Of a stretch of 33,894 nt of DNA, positions 1-9,433 are shown in pieces. A program made the position numbers and the translations under genes. The notes under the pieces were generated by a model. It was not told where the DNA came from and searched no databases. It saw nothing but the letters and a program-made list of their open reading frames with translations. The first letter of the stretch is position 1. The number at the start of each line of letters is the position of its first letter. The DNA is from Caldilineaceae bacterium bin5 (GTDB lineage Bacteria; Chloroflexota; Anaerolineae; Caldilineales; Caldilineaceae). The stretch is taken from NCBI GenBank assembly GCA_002238445.1, contig MPML01000057.1, forward strand, positions 1 through 33,894, written 5' to 3'.

Positions 1-119
1 CATTCTTCGCAACCTGTCGGCTGGCGAGCATGGCGGCGGCTGTACACCAGTTGCGTCACCAAGAGCCTGAATGGTTCCAAGGATGACTGGCTGGTCAACT
101 ACTGTGGCTTAGTAGTTAC
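1..119 (+). repeat. Dispersed 119-bp repeat, copy 1 (cut by window edge)
   Basis: Positions 1-119 align without any gap to 13277-13395. Counting by eye gives 96 identical and 23 different positions, about 81% identity. The best conserved part is 54-112. The match begins at the first base, so the element probably extends to the left of the window. Differences show no three-base periodicity, which argues against a coding element. It lies downstream of the LRR gene. I do not recognise the family. Confidence 0.75.
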
Positions 120-128
120 GAATTTGCG

Positions 129-148
129 AAAAACGGATGGTGCCGTTC
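129..148 (-). terminator. Possible weak intrinsic terminator of the LRR gene
   Basis: Read on the minus strand, AACGG and CCGTT form a 5-bp stem around a 6-base loop, and the stem runs into a stretch of five T. It lies about 20 bases after the LRR stop codon. The stem is short, so the call is tentative. Confidence 0.35.
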
Positions 149-168
149 GGACAAGTGAACCGAATCGA

Positions 169-1443
169 CTACTCGCAGTAGGGGATCCTTAGCTGGGGCA
201 AGTCGTCGTCATTGATTATGTGAGTAGGGTAAGGCAAGCAGCCGCTGAACTGGTTGTTGGAAAGGTGCAGCACCCGCAAATGAGGTAAACGAACAGGATC
301 TGGGGGGATGGCCCCTGACAGCCTGTTATTGGACAGAGCCAACGCACGCAGTTTGGTGAGGCGCCCCAACTCCGGCGGTATCGGACCGGTAATTTCATTG
401 CGCGTCAAGGACAGTGAGACCAGCTCCGAGAGATGACCCAACGCCGCGGGAATATTTCCAGAAAGTTGGTTGTCGGTGAGATTAAGCCGTTCCAAACGAG
501 ATAGGCTGCCCAGCTCTTCAGGGATTTCACCTGTCAACTGATTTATCTGTAAAGAGAGTTCCTCCAGGTTTGTAAGTCTGCCTAACTCTCTTGGAATCTC
601 TCCTGTAAGACCGTTGTGGTCAAGCGACAGTATTCGCAGCTGGGAGAGGCCGCCTAGCTCGACCGGTATGCCACCACGAAAGCGGTTGTTCCCAAGAATC
701 AACAGTTCCAGTGACTTGAGACGGCCCAATTCGACAGGGATCTCCCCCGTCAGGTTGTTGCTTTCGAGCGACAACTCGCGCAGTATCGTGAGATTGGCCA
801 GCGCAGACGGAACTTCCCCCGAAAGATTGTTGCCTCCCAGATGCAGGACCTCCAATAGTGGGAGGCGGGCCAGTTCTGTTGGGATCTCTCCCCTTAGGAA
901 GCACCAGCTGAGATCCAAGCTGCGAAGTTTGCCCAACTTAACCAGCTCTCGGGGAATCCCTCCCCAAAGAAGGAAGTTTCCTCCCAGATTCAAAACCTCC
1001 AGGGCAGAGAGCCGGCCTATCTTGGGCGAAATGACACCTCCGAGGCTCAGGCGGGGCAGAAGTAGCGCCGTCACTCGACGCCCCTGTTTATCCCCGGTGA
1101 CTACGACTCCCTGCCATCGCTTAATGGAAACGCTCTCATGCCAATTGAGCCGTCCCGACAAGTCGACGAGCCGCCGCCGGATTCCCAGCAGGGCTACACA
1201 GTCTTCTACGAGCCCGGCATTCAACTGCGGACTGGGGACCGCAACACCATTGGAACAGCGGGACAAATCTATCCGTGCGTAAATGGGGCCAAGTGGCGCA
1301 GGAAGGCCCGTCCAGCTCAATGCTTCGAGGAACAGGATGAGTACCAAGATGGTACCAAAGATAATCGTTAGGTTTCGGCGCGACATACCAGGCCGCCCGC
1401 GGCGGTTTCTCGGCGAGCAGAGCGACAAATCTTCTGAGCCCAC
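169..1443 (-). CDS. Membrane-anchored leucine-rich repeat protein, plant-like LRR type
   Basis: This 424-residue protein probably acts in extracytoplasmic protein binding, but no partner can be named. A hydrophobic segment at about residues 25-45 should act as a signal anchor. Residues 60-130 form a cap resembling the LRRNT region of plant receptor proteins, with a W-x-G-V and RVTAL pattern. About eleven repeats of 24 residues follow, of the form LxxLxLxxNxLTGEIPxELGRL, which is the plant-specific LRR class. The C-terminus ends in a short LPYCE-like cap (IPYCE), seen in similar bacterial LRR proteins. The GTG start has AAAGG six bases upstream. An ATG at 1386 (residue 20) would still keep the anchor. 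No kinase or other effector domain is present. It stands alone, and function is not known. Confidence 0.85.
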   Translation of the reverse strand: MGSEDLSLCSPRNRRGRPGMSRRNLTIIFGTILVLILFLEALSWTGLPAPLGPIYARIDLSRCSNGVAVPSPQLNAGLVEDCVALLGIRRRLVDLSGRLNWHESVSIKRWQGVVVTGDKQGRRVTALLLPRLSLGGVISPKIGRLSALEVLNLGGNFLLWGGIPRELVKLGKLRSLDLSWCFLRGEIPTELARLPLLEVLHLGGNNLSGEVPSALANLTILRELSLESNNLTGEIPVELGRLKSLELLILGNNRFRGGIPVELGGLSQLRILSLDHNGLTGEIPRELGRLTNLEELSLQINQLTGEIPEELGSLSRLERLNLTDNQLSGNIPAALGHLSELVSLSLTRNEITGPIPPELGRLTKLRALALSNNRLSGAIPPDPVRLPHLRVLHLSNNQFSGCLPYPTHIINDDDLPQLRIPYCE

Positions 1444-1704
1444 TGTTCGCCTTTGTCTTTTGTCCGATTTAGGCTTTGGCCTCGCTCCCGACTGTCAGAC
1501 GAAGAAGATTCAGCAGCCAGATTTGCCTTCCCGCGGTCCTCCAGCGTCCATGCATCGTTGAACGCGGCCGCTGCGGCGTCAGGAAAGATTGGAGCGGAGT
1601 AACTGCAGTTGGGGTTGAAGGGCGGCTCAAGACAAGTAGGGTTGACCGATTCTGAAGCAATTGATCCCAAAATAATGGCATCTGCTGCGTCGTCAAAAGC
1701 TGGT
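1444..1704. other. Intergenic region without a supported gene
   Basis: This stretch separates the LRR gene from the thiolase/DUF35 unit and presumably holds the LRR promoter. Minus-strand reading frames of about 100 codons run through it. They begin with TTG, lack a clear ribosome binding site, overlap the LRR start and resemble no family I know. I saw no repeats or RNA gene here. Confidence 0.5.
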
Positions 1705-1724
1705 GGGTGCCCTTAAGGGCACCC
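1695..1724 (-). terminator. Intrinsic terminator after the thiolase/DUF35 pair
   Basis: Positions 1705-1724 are a perfect 20-base palindrome that folds as an 8-bp stem (GGGTGCCC) with a TTAA loop. On the minus strand it starts 24 bases after the DUF35 stop codon, and a short CTTTT tract follows after six bases. The stem is strong and the T tract is poor. Confidence 0.5.
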
Positions 1725-1748
1725 GGACTGCTCCCGATGTGGCACGCC

Positions 1749-2153
1749 TCAGTCGGCCGCCGCCAGAAGAGGCCGGAACTTGTATCCGTAGACGATCTCG
1801 CCGCTGTCACCCTCTTCCCGCAGCTTGCGCGTCACCATCTCCACCGGCATCCCAATTTCTACATCCTCATCAGATATATCGGTCAGCTGCGCCGTCACCA
1901 TCGGCCCTTCCTCTAGTTTGACTAGTGCCACAGTGTACGGCCGCTGCGCCAGAAAACCATCCGGCACGTTAAACATTTTCGTGTAGCTGTATACCTCGCC
2001 CCGCCCACTCATCGTGTGCAGCGGACCGGCCGCCTCGCTGCAATAGGGGCAGACATCACGTGGCGGAAATATGGCCCGACTGCAGTCCGGACAAATCTCG
2101 CCCTGAAGACTATATCGCTGCTGTCTGGTGCGCCAAAGGCTGGCAATACTCAT
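1749..2153 (-). CDS. Zn-ribbon OB-fold protein (DUF35 / ChsH2-like)
   Basis: This 134-residue acyl-CoA-associated protein has a rubredoxin-like zinc ribbon followed by an OB fold. Four cysteines at residues 21, 24, 35 and 38 (CPDC and CPYC) form the ribbon. The OB part follows at about 45-130 with the typical GEVYSYT strand. Members of this family form complexes with thiolase-like enzymes and are thought to help bind acyl-CoA. Here it follows such a thiolase on the same strand, which supports a joint complex. The ATG at 2153 is preferred because GAGG lies five bases upstream. A TTG at 2177 would add eight residues. Its substrate cannot be told. Confidence 0.88.
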   Translation of the reverse strand: MSIASLWRTRQQRYSLQGEICPDCSRAIFPPRDVCPYCSEAAGPLHTMSGRGEVYSYTKMFNVPDGFLAQRPYTVALVKLEEGPMVTAQLTDISDEDVEIGMPVEMVTRKLREEGDSGEIVYGYKFRPLLAAAD

Positions 2154-2308
2154 AGCATCCTCACTGATTGAATCCAATCAATTGTCCTTCTATACGCACA
2201 TCCTACACCCGCCGGCCTATCAAACTCTACCTATCGAAGACCGGTATACTGCACTGATAGCTTCTGACAGCTGTCTGCACTCCAAATCACCCGTCCCAGC
2301 CTGTCTGC

Positions 2309-3472
2309 TCAGCCGCCTAGAATATGGGTGACAATCGTCGCACCGCTGCCGCCGATATTCTGTGTCATCCCAATCGCCGCATCCGCAATCTGACCCTGTC
2401 CCGCCTCGCCCCGCAACTGTTGCACGGCTTCGGCTACCTGGTAAATCCCTGTCGCGCCGACCGGATGACCCCGGCTCTTCAGCCCGCCCAACGTGCTGAT
2501 TGGTATGCGCCCGTCCGGGCCGATTGCATCGTCAGCAGCCAGATGCCAACCCTCGCCCCGCCGCGCATAGCCGGTCGCTTCCAGGCTGAGCGCGGTCATG
2601 ATCGTGAAGGCATCGTGGACTTCAAAAAAGTCGATATCCGCAGGCGTTACGCCGCCCTGCAGGTATGCTTTCTGGCTGCTGACATAGGCCGCCTCAAGAA
2701 AGAGCGGGTCCTTGCGATCGTGGAGCGCGATAGTATCGTTGGCGCTGGAGCTTGCCAGTATTCGCACCGCGCCGGGATGATGGCCCGTCACGTATGCTCC
2801 CTCCTGCTCCGAAGCCGCCAGCACCACCGCCGCCGCGCCGTCGCAGATAGGGCTGCTGTCCATGATATTGATAGGTGTCGCAATCATCGGCGCATTCAGA
2901 TATGTATCCAGCGAAATCGGCTTCTGGAACATCGCATTGACGTTTCTTGCACCGTTGCGATGTGCATTGATGCTGAAACCGGCGAAGCCATCCATCGGCG
3001 CGTCGAACTCGTACATGTACCGCTGCATAATGAGCGCGTTCAACCCCACAAATGTGACCCCGTGAGCCGCCTCGTATTCGGCGTCCGCTGCCGTGGCCAG
3101 GCCGGCTGTCGTGCTGCCGCCGGACGTGTCCGTCATCTTCTCCACGCCGCAAACCACCACAACTTCGTGCATGCCGCTGGCAACCGCCATATAGCCGATG
3201 CGGAGTGCCGACGCCCCGCTGGCGCAGGCCGCCTCGATCTTCGCCGCTTCGACGTTCCGCAATCCACTGAAATCCGCGATCAGGGTTGCCAGATGCTCCT
3301 GCTGCAACAGGTTGCCGCTGAGCATGTTGCCCACGAACAGCGCGCCTACCTGTTCCGTTCCGGCCTCCTTCAACGCCGCATCGATCGCGTGATGAGCGAT
3401 GTGCCGGATGGAAAGGTCCCAATGCTCGCCGACAGGCATCTGTCCGATTCCAATTATCGATACGTCCCGCAT
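2309..3472 (-). CDS. Thiolase-family acyl-CoA acyltransferase
   Basis: This 387-residue enzyme belongs to the thiolase superfamily, which makes or breaks C-C bonds in acyl-CoA thioesters. The nucleophilic cysteine is Cys83 in EAACASG. EVHDAF stands where classical thiolases have NEAF, and GGLKSRGHPVGATG carries the second catalytic His. In the last motif the usual CxG cysteine is replaced (TQNIGGSG). That pattern is typical of SCP-x-like and archaeal-type thiolases that work with a DUF35 protein, and the downstream gene encodes one. No HMG-CoA synthase or hydratase gene lies beside it, so the pathway is open. The ATG at 3472 is chosen because the protein begins there with the family's usual first strand. 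A GTG at 3526 is possible. Confidence 0.88.
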   Translation of the reverse strand: MRDVSIIGIGQMPVGEHWDLSIRHIAHHAIDAALKEAGTEQVGALFVGNMLSGNLLQQEHLATLIADFSGLRNVEAAKIEAACASGASALRIGYMAVASGMHEVVVVCGVEKMTDTSGGSTTAGLATAADAEYEAAHGVTFVGLNALIMQRYMYEFDAPMDGFAGFSINAHRNGARNVNAMFQKPISLDTYLNAPMIATPINIMDSSPICDGAAAVVLAASEQEGAYVTGHHPGAVRILASSSANDTIALHDRKDPLFLEAAYVSSQKAYLQGGVTPADIDFFEVHDAFTIMTALSLEATGYARRGEGWHLAADDAIGPDGRIPISTLGGLKSRGHPVGATGIYQVAEAVQQLRGEAGQGQIADAAIGMTQNIGGSGATIVTHILGG

Positions 3473-3867
3473 AATCTTTTCCCGCTGGAGCTTTACAGAA
3501 TCTGCACAACGTGTGGAGCGTGGCACTACTGGCTGTCAACCGTCCACCTGCTGGCAGACCGCCTCGTCTCTTTCTATCATTGCCTAAACAGCGTGCCATT
3601 AGCTACCGGCCGGCGCCCATATCCTGCCAAAACCTATCGCGCAGCCCGCTTCGAGCCCCGTTTCCTTACCCAATCCAGCGCGAAACCACGGCGCACCGCG
3701 CCCAAGTATGAAGAACCGCTAACCTGCGCAACACGCAGGTGCGCACTTCCTATATAAATGGAATGTGGGATTGAAATGCGTCAAACCCTGCTGAGCCGCG
3801 CAGGCCCGCGCACCCGACTAATGCAGCTGTGGGCCAGTGCCGGCTGCCAGTACGTCGGTCGGCATCA
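3473..3867. other. Intergenic region, probable 5' region of the thiolase unit
   Basis: No gene is supported here. An AT-rich TATATA element lies near 3751-3757. A perfect hairpin of ACCTGCG with a CAACA loop lies at 3722-3740, with no T tract after it on either strand. Either could belong to the leader of the minus-strand thiolase transcript, or to the 3' end of the upstream lipoprotein transcript. Neither role can be settled by eye. Confidence 0.4.
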
Positions 3868-5202
3868 TCACTGTTGCTCCACGCCGATGATCCGCCACTG
3901 GTCCGTCGTGCGGTTGCTCAAATCCGAGGGGACGTGCTCCAACGTAAATGCGTAAAGTCTGCTTTCCGGTTCGCCGCCGGCCTGATAAACAAGCGAAGCC
4001 CAGACCGTTGTCGTGATCGACTGCGACGTGGCTGCCTGGCCGGCAAAAGTAGGAATCGTAGCCAAATATTGCAGTGCATCCACCCAGGCGAACTCGCCCA
4101 GTGACCGCGGAACAGTCTGACGCGCTTCCCCGATCAACAGTTGCTCGTTGCTGTCCGGCTGCAACAGATAGGCCAGCACGACCGCTTCAGGATAAAAGGG
4201 CGACTGGGGAACGCCATAACAGAATACCAGTTCACGCGGACCCTCCGCATAGTGGATGGCCGCACGATACGCGCCCTCACTGGTAAAGTTCAGGTCAATC
4301 TGTCGCGCAAAGCGAGACTCCTTGCACAGCAGGCTGCGATCATACTGGGGATAACGGGCGCGCACAGTCCGCATGGGGGACCTGTTCTCCGCGCCGTCCC
4401 ACTCTTCTACATACAAGCCGCCGGGCGCAGAAATCTGCGTGCTGCCGTACCCTTCGCTGAGCGTGCTCCACCAGAAAACGCTCATGTATGTCGGACCGCC
4501 TATCGGGCTGAATCCGCCGTACACTATCAATTCATCGTGCTCAGGCAGTTCACCAGGCCCTCCGCCCACCGACTGCCCGCTAACCGATGTCGGCATCTGC
4601 TGCGCCAGTACCTCGAAATACCGGTTATCAGTCTCGCTGTGATCTTCGCGTGTCACGACAAACCAATCCGGGCGGCCCGTCTGTCGCGGCGGCGCCACAA
4701 AACCGAATCCTGACCCTTGCCAGTAGTTTGGCAGCAGCGCATAGGGCTGGAGCCTCGGGGCCGGCGGCCTCGTATTCTCGTCCGACTCCTCCGGCATACC
4801 GATCGGCGACTGCGAGTCGTAAATCACCGCGCCGATCGGGCCGCTGATACCTTCCCCATCTGCGGTCGTGCTGGCGTCGTAACGGTAAAAGAGCAGATAC
4901 TCCTGCTCACTGTCAGCGTCGATGTTGATCGATTCCCACGTGGACACTGCCTTCCACTCTTCCGGCAGAATCAGCCCCAGGTCAATATTCAGCTCCGTGC
5001 TGGGCTCGACCGGTCTGCACGCACCCAGCAGGATCGCCGACAAGAGCAGGCACAACGCCCCCGCCTGCGCTTTCAGCATCCAATGGCGAATCTGGCCGCC
5101 GCCCTTTTCACCTTGGACACCGCATACCGGGGCATCGGGGCCAGGATTTCCGCCTCCTCCTGCGAGCTGTTTGCTGCGAAGCAATGTATTCGTTGGTATC
5201 AT
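3868..5202 (-). CDS. Putative lipoprotein of unknown function
   Basis: I do not recognise the family. The N-terminus has a hydrophobic stretch ending in LLGAC, a lipobox, with the acceptor Cys at residue 62 from this start. The protein should therefore be lipid-anchored on the outer face of the membrane. About 380 residues of soluble, aromatic-rich sequence follow, with no known catalytic motif. The ATG at 5202 lies three bases after the folC stop, which suggests translational coupling, but it leaves a long Gly-rich stretch before the hydrophobic core. An ATG at 5079 gives an ordinary 20-residue lipoprotein signal, although neither start has a good ribosome binding site. Co-transcription with folC is likely from the spacing and does not by itself point to a folate role. 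Confidence 0.72.
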   Translation of the reverse strand: MIPTNTLLRSKQLAGGGGNPGPDAPVCGVQGEKGGGQIRHWMLKAQAGALCLLLSAILLGACRPVEPSTELNIDLGLILPEEWKAVSTWESINIDADSEQEYLLFYRYDASTTADGEGISGPIGAVIYDSQSPIGMPEESDENTRPPAPRLQPYALLPNYWQGSGFGFVAPPRQTGRPDWFVVTREDHSETDNRYFEVLAQQMPTSVSGQSVGGGPGELPEHDELIVYGGFSPIGGPTYMSVFWWSTLSEGYGSTQISAPGGLYVEEWDGAENRSPMRTVRARYPQYDRSLLCKESRFARQIDLNFTSEGAYRAAIHYAEGPRELVFCYGVPQSPFYPEAVVLAYLLQPDSNEQLLIGEARQTVPRSLGEFAWVDALQYLATIPTFAGQAATSQSITTTVWASLVYQAGGEPESRLYAFTLEHVPSDLSNRTTDQWRIIGVEQQ

Positions 5203-5205
5203 CGC

Positions 5206-6594
5206 TCAGATTGTACCGTAAGCGCGTGGCAGTGGCGCCAGCGGCGGGTCCGTATTGGCTTCATGAATCCAGTCATCCGCTGCGAAAAGACCCGCGTGCA
5301 GGCCATTCCATGCCTCCCGCAGTTCCGCAGCGACAAATACCGAACCCGTGCCAATTATGTAACCCCCCTCCGGGGTGATGCCTTGCGCAGTTTCGATTGC
5401 TGACTCCATCGACGGCGCCGCAACGACCATTCGACCTTCGCCAGCTTCAAATGTATCGATAGCCGCACGCAGTTCCGGCGCCGGCTTCGCCTTCGGATGG
5501 CGGCTCTGCACCAGTACAATCCGCGGCGACGCGGCGCTGGCCAGCGCCAACATCGGCTGGATATCCTTGTCGCTGTTGACCCCGAATACGAATGTAAACG
5601 GCCGCCCCGGCCGCGTTTCCGCAAGCGTCGAAAGCAGAATCTCCAGGCTGTCTCGGTTGTGGGCGCAGTCCACCACCAAAGGTGTCCCCCCTGTCGCCGG
5701 CTGTGGCAGCCATTCAATCCGGCAAGGCCACTTTGTGTCGACCAGTCCGCTGTCCACGAGTCTGTCATCCCACCGCGTCAGGCCCAGTCGGTGCAGTTCC
5801 TGCACCATCTCGAAAGCGATCCCGGCATTGACCTGTTGGTGCTGTCCCACCAGAGGCAGCGTAGCCCGCCGGTAAAGCTGCACTTCCGACAATGGCGCCT
5901 CTTTCTCCTCTGCAACCCTTCTCAATACATCCCCCGCGCACTGTTTCTGCGGCGCGCTGAATACAGGCGTGCCGTGCTTGATGATCCCGGCTTTCTCCGC
6001 CGCAATCTCCTCCAGGCTGTCTCCGAGAATGTGCATGTGATCCTTGCTGATGTGGGTGATGCCGCACACCGCCGGCAGCAAAATATTGGTGCTGTCCAGG
6101 CGGCCTCCGACCCCCACCTCCACCACCGCCCAATCGACCCCGGCCCGCGCAAAATAGAGAAATGCAATGACCATAATGCGGCCAAAAACTGTCAGGTCAG
6201 GGTTGGCTTCCAAGTGGGGTACGGCTCGCTCGATCAGTTCCGCGCACTCTTCCCGGCTGATAATCTGCCCATCTACACGCATTCTCTCACGAAAAGTGTG
6301 CAAGTGGGGGCTTGTAAACAGACCGGTGCGGTAGCCCAGATGACGGAGAATCGACTCAGTATATGCGCTCGTGCTGCCTTTGCCTTTTGTCCCCGTAACA
6401 TGAACCGTCCGGAAACGCTCCTGGGGGTTGTCCAACGCCGCCAGGACCGCCCGCATACGATCCAATCGGCTTTCGGGGTCCTTCGCTCGTGGAGCGCGGC
6501 CGTCAAACCTGGCATCGTGGAAAAGTATTCCGATCGCTTCTTCATATGTAAGCGGCCTGGTTGGGATCTGTTCTGGCGCCGGCCTGATCGACAC
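5206..6594 (-). CDS. folC: Folylpolyglutamate synthase / dihydrofolate synthase
   Basis: This cytoplasmic Mur-ligase-family enzyme adds glutamate to dihydropteroate and/or to reduced folates using ATP. The P-loop GTKGKGST lies at about residues 68-75, followed by TSPHLHTFRERM, the EVGVGGRLDSTN block and HMHILG...EKAGIIK. The length of 462 residues is normal. The GTG at 6594 is chosen because AAGGAG stands five bases before it. A TTG at 6615 would add seven residues and has no such site. Its stop is three bases from the lipoprotein start. It is divergent from gapA and has its own candidate promoter at 6634-6662. Whether it is bifunctional cannot be decided from sequence. Confidence 0.95.
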   Translation of the reverse strand: MSIRPAPEQIPTRPLTYEEAIGILFHDARFDGRAPRAKDPESRLDRMRAVLAALDNPQERFRTVHVTGTKGKGSTSAYTESILRHLGYRTGLFTSPHLHTFRERMRVDGQIISREECAELIERAVPHLEANPDLTVFGRIMVIAFLYFARAGVDWAVVEVGVGGRLDSTNILLPAVCGITHISKDHMHILGDSLEEIAAEKAGIIKHGTPVFSAPQKQCAGDVLRRVAEEKEAPLSEVQLYRRATLPLVGQHQQVNAGIAFEMVQELHRLGLTRWDDRLVDSGLVDTKWPCRIEWLPQPATGGTPLVVDCAHNRDSLEILLSTLAETRPGRPFTFVFGVNSDKDIQPMLALASAASPRIVLVQSRHPKAKPAPELRAAIDTFEAGEGRMVVAAPSMESAIETAQGITPEGGYIIGTGSVFVAAELREAWNGLHAGLFAADDWIHEANTDPPLAPLPRAYGTI

Positions 6595-6633
6595 GGGCAC
6601 TCCTTGATTCTGCAAATGCTCAGCCTGATATTA

Positions 6634-6662
6634 ATTGTAAACTCTGTACCTATTGCACGCAA
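6634..6662 (-). promoter_or_regulatory. Candidate sigma-70 promoter of folC
   Basis: On the minus strand TTGCGT is followed after 17 bases by TACAAT, which is five of six matches to the -10 consensus. It lies about 40 bases before the folC GTG. The -35 box is only a half match. Confidence 0.4.
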
Positions 6663-6746
6663 ACAGTTGCCGGAAAGCAAAGCCTGCGCAACGACCGCAC
6701 TGCACCCAATCACCCATTTACACATTTCACAGTTCAGACACCGGCA

Positions 6747-6778
6747 TTGTCAGCGAAATTAGCGCAATATGGTAAAAT
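6747..6778 (+). promoter_or_regulatory. Possible promoter of the gapA cluster
   Basis: TTGTCA at 6747-6752 is a good -35 box. Two -10 candidates follow: TATGGT at 6768 (spacer 15) and TAAAAT at 6773 (spacer 20). Neither spacing is ideal. The position, 45-75 bases before the gapA ATG, is reasonable. Confidence 0.3.
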
Positions 6779-6822
6779 TGCGATTATCAGCAATCGTCCA
6801 AAATTGCGGAGGAGAATCTCAA

Positions 6823-7833
6823 ATGACCACAAAAATCGCCGTCAACGGCTTTGGCCGTATCGGTCGTCAGGTAACAAAGGCGCTCTTCGAGCACCATAAC
6901 AATACGTTCGATCTCGTCGCCGTTAACGATCTCGGTGACGTGCATACCATGGCCCACCTGTTCAAATATGATACCAACTACGGTATCTTCGATGGCACCG
7001 TTGAAGAGGTAGATGGCGATCTGTCGATCAACGGAGACCGCCTCAAAGTGCTCAGCGAGCGCGATCCAAGCAAGCTGCCCTGGGGTGAGATGGGCGTTGA
7101 TATCGTCGTCGAGAGCACCGGCGTCTTTAGCGATCGCGAAAAGGCTGCCCTCCACCTCGCCGCCGGCGCAAAAAAAGTGATCATCAGCGCTCCCGCCAAA
7201 GGCGAAGATATCACCATCTGCATGGGTGTCAACAACGAAAAGTACAATCCGGACAGCCATCACATCATCAGCAATGCCAGCTGCACGACCAACTGCCTGG
7301 CCCCCGCGGCCAAGGTTGTAAACGACACCGTCGGCATCGAGCAAGGGCTGATGACCACCGTGCACTCCTACACGACCGACCAGCGTATCCTTGACTTAGT
7401 GCATGATGATCTGCGCCGCGCCAGGGCCGCCGGCATGAACATCATTCCGACCACAACCGGCGCTGCCAGAGCCGTGGCCTTGGTTGTGCCAGAGCTTGAG
7501 GGCAAGTTTGACGGCATGGCCATGCGCGTTCCCACCTCCACCGTCAGTGTTGTCGATTTCGTCGCCAAAGTTAGCTCCCCAGGCAAAACCGAAGATCTGC
7601 TGGAAGCATTCTCCGCAGCAGCTGAGGGACCAATGCAAGGTATCCTCGATGTCAGCTATGATCCCCTGGTTAGTTCGGATTTCCAGGGCAATTCACATAG
7701 CAGTGTGATCGATGCCGAGTTTACCGCCTGCTACGGCGACCTGGTCAAAGTCGTCACCTGGTACGATAACGAGTGGGCCTACAGTGTCCGTGTGACCGAT
7801 CTCGCCGCCTTCGTTGCCTGCCAGGGCGTCTAG
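6823..7833 (+). CDS. gapA: Glyceraldehyde-3-phosphate dehydrogenase, type I
   Basis: It oxidises and phosphorylates glyceraldehyde-3-phosphate to 1,3-bisphosphoglycerate with NAD(P)+ in glycolysis, or runs in reverse in gluconeogenesis. The Rossmann motif NGFGRIGR begins at residue 8. The catalytic Cys154 sits in SNASCTTNCLAP and the partner His in HSYTTDQ. The C-terminal WYDNEWAYS motif is intact, and the 336-residue length is typical. The ATG at 6823 is preceded by GGAGGA at a normal distance. The open frame upstream of it is not part of the family. It is the first gene of a plus-strand glycolytic cluster with pgk, a small unknown gene and tpiA. Confidence 0.97.
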   Translation: MTTKIAVNGFGRIGRQVTKALFEHHNNTFDLVAVNDLGDVHTMAHLFKYDTNYGIFDGTVEEVDGDLSINGDRLKVLSERDPSKLPWGEMGVDIVVESTGVFSDREKAALHLAAGAKKVIISAPAKGEDITICMGVNNEKYNPDSHHIISNASCTTNCLAPAAKVVNDTVGIEQGLMTTVHSYTTDQRILDLVHDDLRRARAAGMNIIPTTTGAARAVALVVPELEGKFDGMAMRVPTSTVSVVDFVAKVSSPGKTEDLLEAFSAAAEGPMQGILDVSYDPLVSSDFQGNSHSSVIDAEFTACYGDLVKVVTWYDNEWAYSVRVTDLAAFVACQGV

Positions 7834-7864
7834 CACAAACGCCATCCACCAGAGGCCCCAGTCC

Positions 7865-9052
<1,188 letters not shown>

Positions 9053-9055
9053 CCA

Positions 9056-9433
9056 ATGAGCTTCTTGTCAAAACTGGCATCACTGTTTACCGGCGGCGGA
9101 GGTGGCGGCAATCGCAACTACCCCATCTATGTCTTCAGCACCCGCTGCCGCGAACCAATTATGGCCGAAATCGACCTGGTCAACAGCCTCAGCCGCGATG
9201 ATGAGAAAGACAACCAGTACTACACGCGCAAAGTGCTGCAAGGCAGCGGCAAAAACCGCTGTTTCACCCAGGTAGAAGTCGAAATTTGGTTCGATCGCGG
9301 CAAAAAGGTCTCCCACTATGAAGTCACTGGCGGCCGTTGGCTTACCGCCGAGGAGTACGATGAGGAACTGATACGCTTTAACGCGCCTCCGGAGGAGGAA
9401 GACCCGGTCGCAGACGACTCCCAATCAGGCTAG
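9056..9433 (+). CDS. Small conserved-looking protein of unknown function in the glycolytic cluster
   Basis: This is a 125-residue soluble protein. Residues 1-12 form a short hydrophobic/amphipathic start and six glycines follow at 13-18. A compact alpha/beta domain at about 22-112 has a TRCREP segment, an NSLS...YYTRKVLQG segment, KNRCF, a VEIWFDRGKK strand and a TGGRWLTAEEYDEE helix. The acidic tail is probably disordered. From memory, related proteins near pgk in other Chloroflexota keep a CxxC where this one has a single Cys, but I cannot verify that here. It starts three bases after the pgk stop with GAGGAGG upstream, so it is translated with the glycolytic enzymes. No enzymatic motif is visible. 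Confidence 0.8.
   Translation: MSFLSKLASLFTGGGGGGNRNYPIYVFSTRCREPIMAEIDLVNSLSRDDEKDNQYYTRKVLQGSGKNRCFTQVEVEIWFDRGKKVSHYEVTGGRWLTAEEYDEELIRFNAPPEEEDPVADDSQSG

Noticed and set aside
1368..1670. Possible 100-residue gene upstream of the LRR gene (minus strand)
   Set aside because: It begins with TTG, has no clear ribosome binding site, overlaps the LRR start region and resembles no family.
2324..3757. 477-codon open frame on the plus strand opposite the thiolase
   Set aside because: It is antisense to a clearly recognised enzyme, rich in Arg/His/Ala as expected from a mirrored coding frame, and matches nothing.
5497..6762. 421-codon open frame opposite folC
   Set aside because: Antisense shadow of folC; no family resemblance, and it runs through the folC promoter region.
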